Positions 32,741 through 45,000 of a stretch of DNA of 64,000 bases are shown here, one piece after another. Origin of the DNA: Parietaria judaica (taxonomy: Eukaryota > Streptophyta > Magnoliopsida > Rosales > Urticaceae). The notes below the pieces were generated by a model. It was not told the origin of the DNA, searched no databases, and was given only the letters and a program-made list of their open reading frames with translations. The first letter of the stretch is position 1; the number at the start of each line of letters is the position of its first letter. A program made the position numbers and the translations under genes. The DNA is taken from contig OX940864.1 in assembly GCA_954871525.1 (NCBI GenBank), positions 21,880,001 to 21,944,000 on the forward strand. The letters are read 5' to 3'.

Positions 32741-34317
32741 ATGAAGGGGAGAGAGGAGAGAGACGAAGCTGAGAAGGGTCTGCTCTGGAAGCTGCCCTTG
32801 GTGCGATCCAAGCATCTCGGAGGCAAGCTTGGCCCTGCCTTCGGCCTCGGCGCTGGCTGCGGCGTCGGCTTCGGCTTCGGTCTTCTCGGAGGTTCGCGAT
32901 CGATTCATGCCAAGCTCTTTCAGCTTCCAAAATTCATTTTCTTTTAGCGTTTTGGTGTCACTACTCTTCGGATACTGCGTACTTGTTATGCACTATAATC
33001 GAATATGGGTTTGAATTTTGGAGCGCCAAGGTTACCAATTCAGTTATTGCATTGCCATTAAACCTCTATCGCCCTTTTCAGAGAAGCACTCGCCTTCTCT
33101 TCTTGAATTTCTGAGATACATGTCTGATTGATTGTTGCTTTCATTCATTCATTCATGTTTTCCTGTGCTTTTACCGTTTTCTTGTCGGTACGCTTAGCCG
33201 CAACCGCCATTTAGAGCGGAAAGTTAAGGTATCGGCGAGTTGATTTTTTTGGTATCAGCTAGTTGTTTTGTATGTGTGATTGGATCCGGTACCAGAACGC
33301 AGCGCATAACAGAAGCCGAGGACGGTTAAGCTAGTCGGTAATCACCAAAACTTATGGTTATCGGAAACTTTATTCACTAAAAATAGATAAAAGGACCGTT
33401 CCTTAGAGAGCACGGCCAAAGCTCTCCAAACATTCTATTAAGTCAAACGGACAAAGCAGAACATAATCCCGGCTCTAACCGTAGACGCCACTAAATAGGA
33501 GAGGTAAGGATTTCCTAATTTCTCACTCATTACAACTTACCAAAAATAAAACACCAATACTTAAAATGTAATAAGCATTTATAATGTCAATGGACCTCTG
33601 ACTTTTTAGACATTGAGACATTTGTATGCATTTTTTTTTTGTGTATTCAGGTGCAGGGTTTGGTCCAGGAATTCCCGGCTTACACATTGGATATGGCATT
33701 GGTGTTGGATGCGGAGTTGGATTCGGATTCGGCTATGGCCTCGGTAAGGGTGTCGCCCAAGACGAGAACCGGAGATACTCAAATGTTTCCAATGCATACC
33801 TGAACTCTAGAATCTTTCCGTCACAGTAAGCCTGTCCTTTTTTTTTTGTCACTTCTACTTCTTTATCTTCATACGGACATACAATTATGTAACAAAAGAA
33901 CAGTTCGGGTATTTGGCTGAGTATTTGGAATTGTATGCTTTAGATGCAATGTTCGAGTTCCCGACATACAATTTTTTTAAAAACACTCACCATACTAAAA
34001 GAAAAAAAAATACATGTAATCAATCTCAGTTTTGGTTCCAAATATTGCAATTTTCCATACCATCTGACGAATTCCGTTCATAATATTTGGTACTTAGATT
34101 AAGAAGCGATATATTTTGATACTATTGGTACAAATTCAAGTGAACCATCCCTTGTTCAGAGGCGATATTAGTGTCTAATCGACTGAATTATTGACGTGTG
34201 GATATTTTTTTCCGACTGTGTAGGGATGAGATCGGTGCAGTGATTGACGAGCTTGTGGATAATACTAAAAAGGTCGCTAGAGCCGCCTCTAGAGAAATAC
34301 ACAAGTGGAGACGGTGA
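32741..34317 (+). CDS. Small glycine-rich protein, three exons, function unknown
   Basis: Exons 32741-32891, 33651-33825 and 34224-34317 join with GT-AG introns into 139 codons. After a charged start (MKGREERDEAEKG) comes a KLPLVRSKHLGGKLGP stretch. Two glycine-rich segments follow, each containing GCGVGFGFG (residues 39-47 and 70-78) and joined by GAGFGPGIPGLHIG. The tail is polar and partly helical (DEIGAVIDELVDNTKKVA). The GxGxG spacing with Phe, Val, Leu and Tyr looks like glycine-zipper membrane helices, so a membrane protein is plausible. I do not recognise the family; it is not a keratin-like or RNA-binding GRP (no RRM). All three junctions keep frame, which supports a real gene. It is a tandem neighbour of LHCB5 (+ strand, about 660 bp upstream), with no evident functional link. 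Confidence 0.75.
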
Positions 34318-34974
34318 ATTTCTGCGGATGCTTGCGGGTCTATTTATAGTTCTTAGGATATACTAATGTGTAAAAGTTTCATACATTTCAACCCCTATGA
34401 CTCGGATATCAGTACTGTATTATCATCGTTCATGGTACATAACAACGCTCTCATTATTTGTTTATTATATTGTAAATTGTGCATTTTACGAGCTTAACCC
34501 GTATTGATTTGTGTAGTCTTTGGAATATACAATTCTACATGCCCGACCCAAAAGGGGTTTTTGGTAATTTAAAAAACAAAAAAAAATTGACACGTGGAGA
34601 GAGACGAGTGGTAAGTAGGAATTAGGAGAGTGACATAACATGTCGCCACGTGGCAGGAGGTGAAACATGAAATGGATGGAGGAGAGCGAGCAATGGGATA
34701 TTATTTGGATTTGAAGCCTCGGAGGAACAAATCGGATAGGCCATGTTATCCGAGAGGAAGCCACGTCAGCAGAAGCTGGCCAATGAGAAGAGAGGATCAG
34801 ATTGCAAGCGTGGCCTGCACACCAATCAGAGAGATCCGACGTGGCAAGTCCACATCCACCTGTTCAACCATATAGCAGCCACTCAGTGCACACCGGACTC
34901 TACACTGCCCATTGCATTGTTCCTCTCCTTCCCTCAACCGAAGCAGCGCCGCCGGAGACACGAAAACCCCGAAA
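34318..34974 (+). promoter_or_regulatory. LHCB5 promoter region with G-boxes
   Basis: The region between the glycine-rich gene stop and the LHCB5 start carries two CACGTG G-boxes (34,591-34,596 and 34,647-34,652, the second within the palindrome GCCACGTGGC). It also has two more ACGT cores (near 34,763 and 34,840), CCAAT boxes at 34,780 and 34,822, an inverted GATAA-type I-box near 34,746 and a TATA-like CATATAG near 34,868. G-box plus I-box plus CCAAT is typical of light-regulated photosynthesis promoters. Poly-adenylation signals of the upstream gene should also lie here. Confidence 0.65.
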
Positions 34975-36658
<1,684 letters not shown>

Positions 36659-38040
36659 ATTCCTTCCTTTTTTACCCTTTTTTTTATTCGTTTTCGAAAC
36701 TCTTAAGCAAACTGTGCGTGTTCCCTTGTAATCTTAAGCGGAATTTGTTTCGGAGCACGCCATTAATATCTGCTCAGCGATCTATCAAGACCTTGCAAAT
36801 TCCGAAAACTATTCCGTCTTTATGGAAAGGAAATGTTTGTGTCTAATGTTCTGTACAACTGTTTTGCAAAATGACCCTCTTAATTTACAGTTCTATTGAG
36901 ACCCGTGATCGGTTAAAACAAATTAATTTGTAATGTCATTATAGCATGATCAATTAAATGATTATACATATAGACATGATAAACAAAGTTATTAACCGGG
37001 AGAGATGTGGGTCTCATCTTTTAACATATTAATAAATAAGGTGAGTACGATTCTATATAAAATTAGCTAAAAGATTTAAGACACCGCACGAATTGAAAAA
37101 ATTATGAAACGCCACTCCTTTTTTTAGCCTTAATACATATATACATGAATTTATTTTATGACCCGTCATTTTCCTTTAAAATATACCTTCAATTTCTTAA
37201 AACAACCAAAATATACACTCTCGCTGTAATTTGACAATAGTGCCTTCTATTTTTCTAACTTGAATTAATTTCATAACAAAATTAAAATCTAAAACCTAAA
37301 TTTCTAAATTAGACAATTAGTAATATTTTTACTTTTTTAGAAAATAGTACTCTACTTTTTGTAAAAAGTAAAACTAGTGGATATATACATAAAATAAAAT
37401 GTTAAAATGATAAATAAGAGGCAATTATGGGTTTCAAAAATTAAAATGATGGGAGACAATAAAAAATAATAATTAGAAAAAAAAAGTACAATTTCATAAT
37501 AAGTTCAGTTATTTTTTAAAATAACGAGTATATTTTGTCGAAAATAGAAACTAAAAAATATATAAAAACAATAGCTATAGCTACACTTCTCTTAGTAGAC
37601 ATAAGCTTCAAACATATATATATATATATATATATATATAAATTATATGTGTGTACGTTTTGTGTGATGCGTTAGCTACGCATATTTTTACTATATAAGA
37701 TGTCTGTAAACTCATGTCGATCGAGAAAGTAGAAGCGAAAAAGGAAGAAGAAATAATTAAAGAGTAGTTCATAGTAATAAAGAGCATATGGAAACGGTCC
37801 ACGTTCCTATGATTAAACTTAGCAATAAGTCGAGTTCTGATCAAAGTAGGCTTCCTAATTATACAATAATAATAATCCACAAGCCTAACCCTAGGCTTAT
37901 ACGTGATATTGATCATCATATTATATGTATATTATAATCAAAGAGTATCAAGTTGTTTCCTTCCCAAAGAAAATCAACGATGATGATGATGAGGTGATGA
38001 AGAAGGTGATGACGTGGCGCGAGGATATCAACCCTAAGTC
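36659..38040. other. LHCB5 3' UTR and AT-rich intergenic DNA
   Basis: The first about 200 bp is the LHCB5 3' UTR. The rest is AT-rich with an (AT)n run at about 37,614-37,640 and a GAT-repeat near 37,979-37,996. No gene is supported. Confidence 0.5.
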
Positions 38041-38193
38041 CTAACCATGGTTTGGCTTACTGAAATTAGTCTTGAGAAGAAGAAGAGGAAGAGAGAGACC
38101 AAGGGAATCCAAATATATCCCTTGAGACTCAAATGCAAACTCTTTGAGATCATCCACATCCTTCAATGGAGTCTCAAAGACATGTGACAACAT
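38041..38193 (-). CDS. Possible 50-residue small protein
   Basis: A minus-strand frame from ATG 38,193 to TAG 38,041. The first half looks protein-like (FETPLKDVDDLKEFAFESQG), followed by IYLDSLG and a Ser/Leu-rich stretch. Codon and amino-acid make-up is more gene-like than the AT-rich flanks, but I recognise no family and it could be chance. It lies about 800 bp downstream of the RRM gene stop on the same strand, so it might also sit in a long 3' UTR. Confidence 0.25.
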   Translation of the reverse strand: MLSHVFETPLKDVDDLKEFAFESQGIYLDSLGLSLPLLLLKTNFSKPNHG

Positions 38194-39012
38194 GAGAAAC
38201 TAATTTAAAAAAAAAAAAAAAACTAAATACAGAGATACTATTTATACTAATTATTAGCACATTGGGGCAAAACTACCCATATTTTGGCCACCAAAGGAAT
38301 GTACAGAGAAAAATAAACATGAGTTAGAGATTGCTTCCCTTACCCATAAGGGAATTTTTTGTAAAATTTAATAAAAAAACCTAAAATGTCCATTTAAAAA
38401 AAGAGGAACCATTTTCAAAACTACATGTTTAAGAGCTAAAATACTTGGGCAATACATGCCCACATATCATTAGGGTTTGCCAAAAATTATTACCTTACTA
38501 ATTGATTAATATTTTACCTCTTAGACCTAGCTAGACAAGACAAGGATTCAAGTTGGCTATACAAAATTTTTGTCAAACCAAAAAAAATTCCGCCAAGGCC
38601 CGTTCCACGAGGGCCGAGAAAGTCAAATTCGCGGGTTCTTTCATGGAACCCTAATTTTTCTTTTTTTGTAAAATGACGATGCAAAATGTGCATGCATGCA
38701 TGAAACCACCTCCTCCAAATACGGAGGCGGTTTCGGATGTGAGCTCCTTCGGGGAGCGAGTCGGTTAGCGGAGAAAGGGATAGAGAGAACCATCGTTAGG
38801 GCAAAGGTGGTGATGATCCTGCACTGGGGGATATATGGTATGATCAGAAGCGTATTACGTATACGCAAGTGATGGTGATGAGAGATCAGAAGTGGAAGTA
38901 CGTAGTGTTGATCAAGAGAAGCTCGGTTTGGAGCAATCTCTGAGACTACATGAAGAGAAAAGTGAAACGTTTCGTCTCTAACGATGCGGAATCGGTGCCG
39001 GTACGGCCATGC
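38194..39012 (-). other. Probable 3' UTR of the RRM gene and downstream DNA
   Basis: From the RRM stop codon (39,013) leftwards the sequence is moderately GC-rich to about 38,680 and then AT-rich. A 75-codon frame at 38,641-38,868 lies in the presumed 3' UTR and shows no known motif. Confidence 0.4.
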
Positions 39013-42012
39013 TCATGCCTGCGGCACAGCAAAACACACTGTCAAAGATGTTAGTATTTGCCTTCTATTCATGTGAAGCAAGGTTGTAGTACTTTTCATT
39101 CGAGTTCTTTTGAAATAAATTTCGAAAACAGCACAACAATCCCGAACGTTTTTTTTTTTTGGTTAAAGAAGTACCGGCAGATTGCAATGCGGGCGAGGGA
39201 GCGAGAGACATCGGAGAAGCGTAGTGGTGAGGTGCATGGTAGGCGGAGTTGAGGGCCGGAGAGTACTGGAAGAGGTTATGGTGGTGAGAGTACTGAAGGC
39301 CGTACCCTTGCCCGGCTCCACCGCCAGTGCTGCCAGCGGTTTCCCCAAACTGGAGGCCGTATGGAAAGAAAGCCGCCGCAGAAGCGCCACCACTCATCAT
39401 TGCCCCCGGGCCCGTCCCATACACTGGATACTGTGTGGTCGCTCCACCGTACATTCCGTAGTAGCTCTGATTATCAAAACAATCCCTTAATCTCATTATT
39501 AATTTGTTATTAATAATGAAGAAAAAAAGAAAGATTATCAAGGACTAGTACAAACCGTTGGGGTAGGGTACGTATAATCTGGCGAGTAGGAAGAGTACCT
39601 GAAAATACAGTAAAATGTCAGTATATAGAAGCTGAAGTACTGGGGATATCTCATTGCTAATGCTATATATCCAAATAAATATGAGAAATTGTTTTTTTTT
39701 TATATATCCTTAAAAATAACTAAAACAATCCTCGAAGTAAAATTTTAAAATTTTACCCTCTAAATTCTATGTATTATTTATTATTTCTTAAGAAAATAAA
39801 ACTCCTAACAAATTGAAGGTTGGTAATGTTGGCTTTGTGGAAAAATATCTGGAATATTTTTGTCGAAAAATGAAACTAAAAAGGGTATAAAACAAAATTT
39901 TAAAATTATGAAAAAAGTTAATTTAGAGTTTTGAAATTAATATCGTAAGAGAGTATTAAAAACGAAACTAAAGTATCATTTGAGAATACATAGTTTAGCA
40001 CAGTTTTTTTTTTTTTTTTTTTAAATTGAGGGACTATAATAAGCTAAGGGATTAGCACATATAACCAAGTTGCACTCAACCGCGGGGCGGCATAAAGTTA
40101 TATCTCTAAAATTTTGGTATTTTCCCATCTAATTTTTCTCTCATATTCTTCGGATTGAAAGTACATACTTCATTGGATGACGACCCTAAGTTTTAGTTGC
40201 ATTTAACGCAGTTAAAAATGGATGAACTTTTCAAAATCCGAGGTAAAACACAAAACTTGGTATATTATATATGCCATTGATAATAAAAAAAAATAGATAC
40301 ATGCCGTTCTAATTTAGTACAACTTAAAGTATATATTCCACCATTAACTCTAACCTAAATGTGCAAATATTTAGAATCATGGAAGTAACATATGCAAACC
40401 AACAAGTACTATGCATAGAGATAAAATAAGAAGTAACTCAACAAGTATACATGAAGATAAAATAATGTAGAAATATTGTACTTATATATGCTATACTATA
40501 AATAGGAAAGTAGTAATTAGACCCGAGGCTGTAACACTCTCCCAACAGTAAAGTAAAGGACTATTTTAATGCACGTAAAATGTTAGAGATATACCATATA
40601 CTGATATACATTTTTTTATTTTTTTTGAAAACATAGACTTCTTTCATTAACAAGGGAGTAAATCCCGATCAACACACGATATACATATTAATCACTCGTA
40701 TTTTTTTTTTATTTTCTTCCTTTCTTGAGGCAAGTGAAACATAAATAATTACTTATAAACATGGATGAGTTGGCAAACCACGTGCATGTGTTATATATAC
40801 TCTTAATTATGTATATCAGCAGTGAAAACATATATAATATAACATATATATACCCGTAGAGATTGTAAGGAATGCCTTGCTGGATGGCGTAATGTGGGAA
40901 GGTCGCCGCGGAGGCAAACGCCGTGCTTCCAAATCCAAATCCTCCGCCTGCGCCCGACTGCCCGCCACCGCCCATCACCCTGATGTTTCTCCCTCCTCCT
41001 CCACCTGCATCAATCAACCGTTAAATAATAATCTACGTGGTTTGAACTTCACGACATACAAACTTCATCACATTATCAATAAGAGCTAACTCAACGACTA
41101 TATACTTCAATTCGTAACCATCCAGATATTTTCCGGGTTCGGACCCGAGTGGCGAGAGACTCCAAAAATAAATAAAAAATAAAAAAATTATACCATAGCG
41201 TAGTAACAGTAATAGTATAATACAATTTAGTTTCAAAAAACTAACGACCTTATTTGTAAGGCTGGGCATAGCTATAGAGGAATATTCTGCCATGTGATGT
41301 CGTGTACTATTTTCACCACAAATTTCTAAATTTTAATCCACGCGAGTTAAAAGTTATAAATATTTACATATTTCTCCCTCCACACTATCCACTATCCACA
41401 TGAGATGACATGACATATCCCATAATCCATATACATAATCACTCTACGTACTTAGCTAATTAAGCTCATATACATGCACTTTTTGTTTCAGATCTGCTTA
41501 TATACCAACATTCAAACCCTAGATTCCTTCAGAAAAAGTAAAAATAAATAATAATAATAATTACCATGCTTGTTAGGCGTGGAAGGCTTGGATCTCTGGG
41601 CACCCAAGGAAGCAAGATTGCAGTTCGCCCGCCTTCCGTCGATCACCGGGGCTGGGTCCACGCAAGCCCTCATCGCCGCTTCCGCCTCTCGAAACGTAAC
41701 CTAATTAAGTAGATACTATAATTCATAAATATTACCGTGGTTTTGTATAAGAAAGATGATGATGAAGGTGGTGAGAGAGCATACGAAGCCGTAGCCTTTG
41801 GATCTCCCGGTGAGCTTGTCGGTGATGACGACGGCCTCCAAGATGTCGCCGAACTGCTCGAAGTAGGCCTTCATGGTGTCCTTCTGCGTCTCCCAGGCCA
41901 AGCCTCCGACGAACACTTTCGTGTACGTCGTGTCCCCGAACTGCCCAACTCCCACCGCCAAATTGGCCGGAGCGCTGCTCATCATCATCATCCTCCGATC
42001 TGGTCTAATCAC
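39013..42012 (-). CDS. RRM-type RNA-binding protein (ARP1/RBM24-38-like), six exons
   Basis: Exons on the minus strand: 42012-41785, 41700-41565, 41004-40854, 39598-39556, 39466-39175, 39038-39013. They join with GT-AG introns and consistent phases into 291 residues. A single RRM occupies about residues 30-105: RNP2 KVFVGGLAW (32-40) and RNP1 KGYGFVTF (72-79), the latter split by intron 1. After it come [18 protein letters not shown] and [10 protein letters not shown], then a Gly-rich region and a Tyr/Gly/Pro/His-rich tail ([13 protein letters not shown]-like repeats) ending CFAVPQA. The RRM with the [15 protein letters not shown] motif and a low-complexity tail is the plant ARP1-like group, related to animal RBM24/38, thought to bind mRNA. 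Exon 6 is only 26 nt. The start is the first ATG of the frame; later Met codons (MMMM, residues 8-11) could be used. Intron 3 contains a tiny LINE insertion. Confidence 0.88.
40612..40677 (-). mobile_element. Severely 5'-truncated LINE insertion (66 bp)
   Basis: In intron 3 of the RRM gene, a T-rich run followed by GAAAACATAGACTTCTTTCA and CAAGGGAGTAAATCCC is bracketed by a 9-bp duplication GATATACAT (40,603-40,611 and 40,678-40,686). On the minus strand it is a poly-A-tailed end resembling the 3' terminus of the LINE at 60,513 (TAATGAAATAGTTTCTATTT type). Confidence 0.7.
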
Positions 42013-45000
42013 GGCTCAGATCTCTCGAGATCGAACTCAGGTGTGTAAGTAGTTGTGTGCGATGCTGTGATTTGTGGTGTCGTTGATCGTATTCACAGCC
42101 AATGGCAGCACAATCCAACTAGGTCAGATGAGAAGGAAGGGAGAGAGAGAGGAAGCAAAAGTGGGAGAAAGGAAAAGAGACATAATACGGACATGAATTA
42201 TATACATAAGTAGCCCCCACCTGCTTATATAATTGATTGTGGTGTCTCACTGCCCTCACGCGCCTCAACCTTCGCGCGTGATTCACTTGCATATACCTGT
42301 CTTCTATTCAATGTGATCTATGTAACACGGGTCGCGAAATTGCGGGCGCCCCGTTGCCCCGGGAGCGGGCAACTCGCATGTGCTCACTCGTCTTAAATTT
42401 TTAGTGTGAAAAGGAGGTGGTAATTTGTAATTTTAAAAAAATTAAAACTAAGAATGATTAAAAAAAATTGGAGGGGTTTAAACCCCACTACGTTGCAGGT
42501 AGTTCCTCCTCTATTAATTTTTTTTTTTGAACGGTCAAAAACTATAATTGTATATATTTTTACAGTTAAGTCTATGCTTTCATTTCTCATCTTATTATCT
42601 AATTTGATTTCATGTGTGTTGCGTGGACTTTTCGCATGTTTTTTTTATTCCTTCTATATGTCTTACTGTTTTTTTTTATGAAATATTTTTTTTATTATTA
42701 TTATTGGCAAATATTCTCGTTCTTTTTCAAAACATCCGACGTAGGATATTAATTAGGATATAAAGCTAATGAGTAAAATACGTCACTTGCTACTAAATTA
42801 TTCAAGTAAATTACAAATAAATAGTATTTTTTTTCTTCTAGAATTAACTGCTTTCGAGTCGGTTGGGTAGTCATATAATCATTTAGTCGATATTATCATG
42901 AATTGGTTCTAAATTCGAACTAAATCTTGTTTTATTATGTTTGAAAACTTTCGCGCACATTTATTTATTTATATTAAGATTCTTCTATATAGTATTTGGT
43001 ATTTTGTCCTAACTCCTAGAATATTTATGGCCATTGCAATGATGCAATATTTGTTTGGTACTGAAAAAACAACAAACTTGAAAATGATTTCTCTTGAAAA
43101 ACTCACTCTTTCTTATTTTTCTTTTACAAAATTGTGTTTATTAACTATTTTGTTAACTTATTTTTTTATTGATATTAATTAAAAAAATACTTAACTTAAG
43201 CAATTAGTTGCTCGAGTAATTTTCCAATCTGTTGAAGAAAAAAAACTATATAAATAACTAATTGGTTTCGACCCGTTGCTTCATGCGGTCGCAACTCGCT
43301 AATTTTCGGGTCAACATACAAAATGAAGAAGAAAACCAACGGGGTCAATTTTGCGGTTTATATCTGTACAACATTTGGAAATTCTATCGGTATTTTCCAA
43401 ATAATGGCGTCCACGCGCGTGCAAGAGCAAGAGAATGCGCGTGGTGGTGGAATTAGTATGGCCTTCACGACTGTCTGTGCTTTATGACCAAACAGTCCCC
43501 GGTTGATAGATAAATTACAGCAGGAACCACATGGCACATGCCAGAGCTGCTTTTGACTAGCAAAAGTCAGAACTCGCCAGCGATGCAAACATCACGCGCG
43601 CGCGCCAAAGCTGATTCATTCACTTAACCTCCTCTTTCATTTCTACTCTTTTAAAAAATAAATCTCATTTACTAATCTATCTATCTATCTATATAGAGCA
43701 TTATTAAACCAGTTATGGTTTGTTAATGAGTAATATAATCTTTATAAATACAACGGAGTTATAGTTTTCAGGGATCATTACGGCAAAAGTATCTAAACTT
43801 AAACTAATGGAAGCGGCAAGGGTTTAGAATGAAACGATAGCGGTAAAAATATCCAAATTTTGCTTTCAAAAAAAAAAAATATCCAAATTTAACAAAATTG
43901 AAGCAAAGCATATTTTCGTGCACTCATCACTTATCATGTATTATATACTTATAATTGTTTAATATACTTATAATAATATATTTATCAGTTATTTATTTCA
44001 TCAAAACTCAATTTTAATTGTTATTTATTTCATCGTTAGACTTAAATATTTATGTTAAGTGAGATAAGTGTTTTAATATAATATTCAATTATTTAAAAAA
44101 AAAAACATGTAAATAGCCCGTGGTAGAAGATAATTGTGATGAAACGTCATTCAAAAGTAATGAAAAAAACACAACGGAGTTGGAAAACACAGAACATTCA
44201 CTTTACACAACTTGAGTTCAACCGTTGCAAAGAGAAGTTAAGCACAGCTGCACATGACCACTAATTTCGCTTAAATTTTTGATACATTTGCCGCTATATC
44301 ATTATAGTAAATACTATCATCTATACATCTAGAGCGATGTAAAATTATATCGTTAATAACGATATGTGCTTTAAGAAACCTAATTACAATGGTGAATGAT
44401 CATATCAGATGCTAAACTTTATTATGAACTTCTTTAAGTGGGTCAAAGTCAAACTCCAGCGCAGGAGATTATGTAGACCACGCGAGAGAAGATAAATATT
44501 TAATTAATTAATAGATCAGAAAAAAGAAAGGATAAATAAAAATAATATGAAGAGCATAAGTAGTGCTGTTATGAGCTGTTTTTTATTTTGTTTATTTTAT
44601 TTTTTTTAGCTGTCTCCTTAAGGGCATGACCTAAAAAGCGATAGTAATAATGCCATCTCCTAATTCTTAATACTTCATAATTATATACACAACGACATAA
44701 ACATAATTTACATAATTATATTCATATATTTGTGTCATGTGTGTTTAATTATAAGGGTCCGATGAAAATGATAGCTAGGCCGTGATTTTTTAGGTTGATT
44801 TAGGTTTAGTATTAATCATACAATTGAGGTGATATACTAAACTAAAAATTATTTAAAAGTGTCATAGTGATTATATGATTTGACATGAGGATAATTTGTA
44901 TCAATAGAAATAGTGAAATACTATAAGTATTGAAAGTCAAAGGTTATAATAATCATTTAATAGAAATAAATTTGTATCTATCATGAATTATAAATTTGTA

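Noticed and set aside
38641..38868. 75-codon minus-strand frame with a PPPYLEEV motif
   Set aside because: It falls in the presumed 3' UTR of the RRM gene, shows no signal-peptide or known peptide-hormone motif, and has no splice partner.
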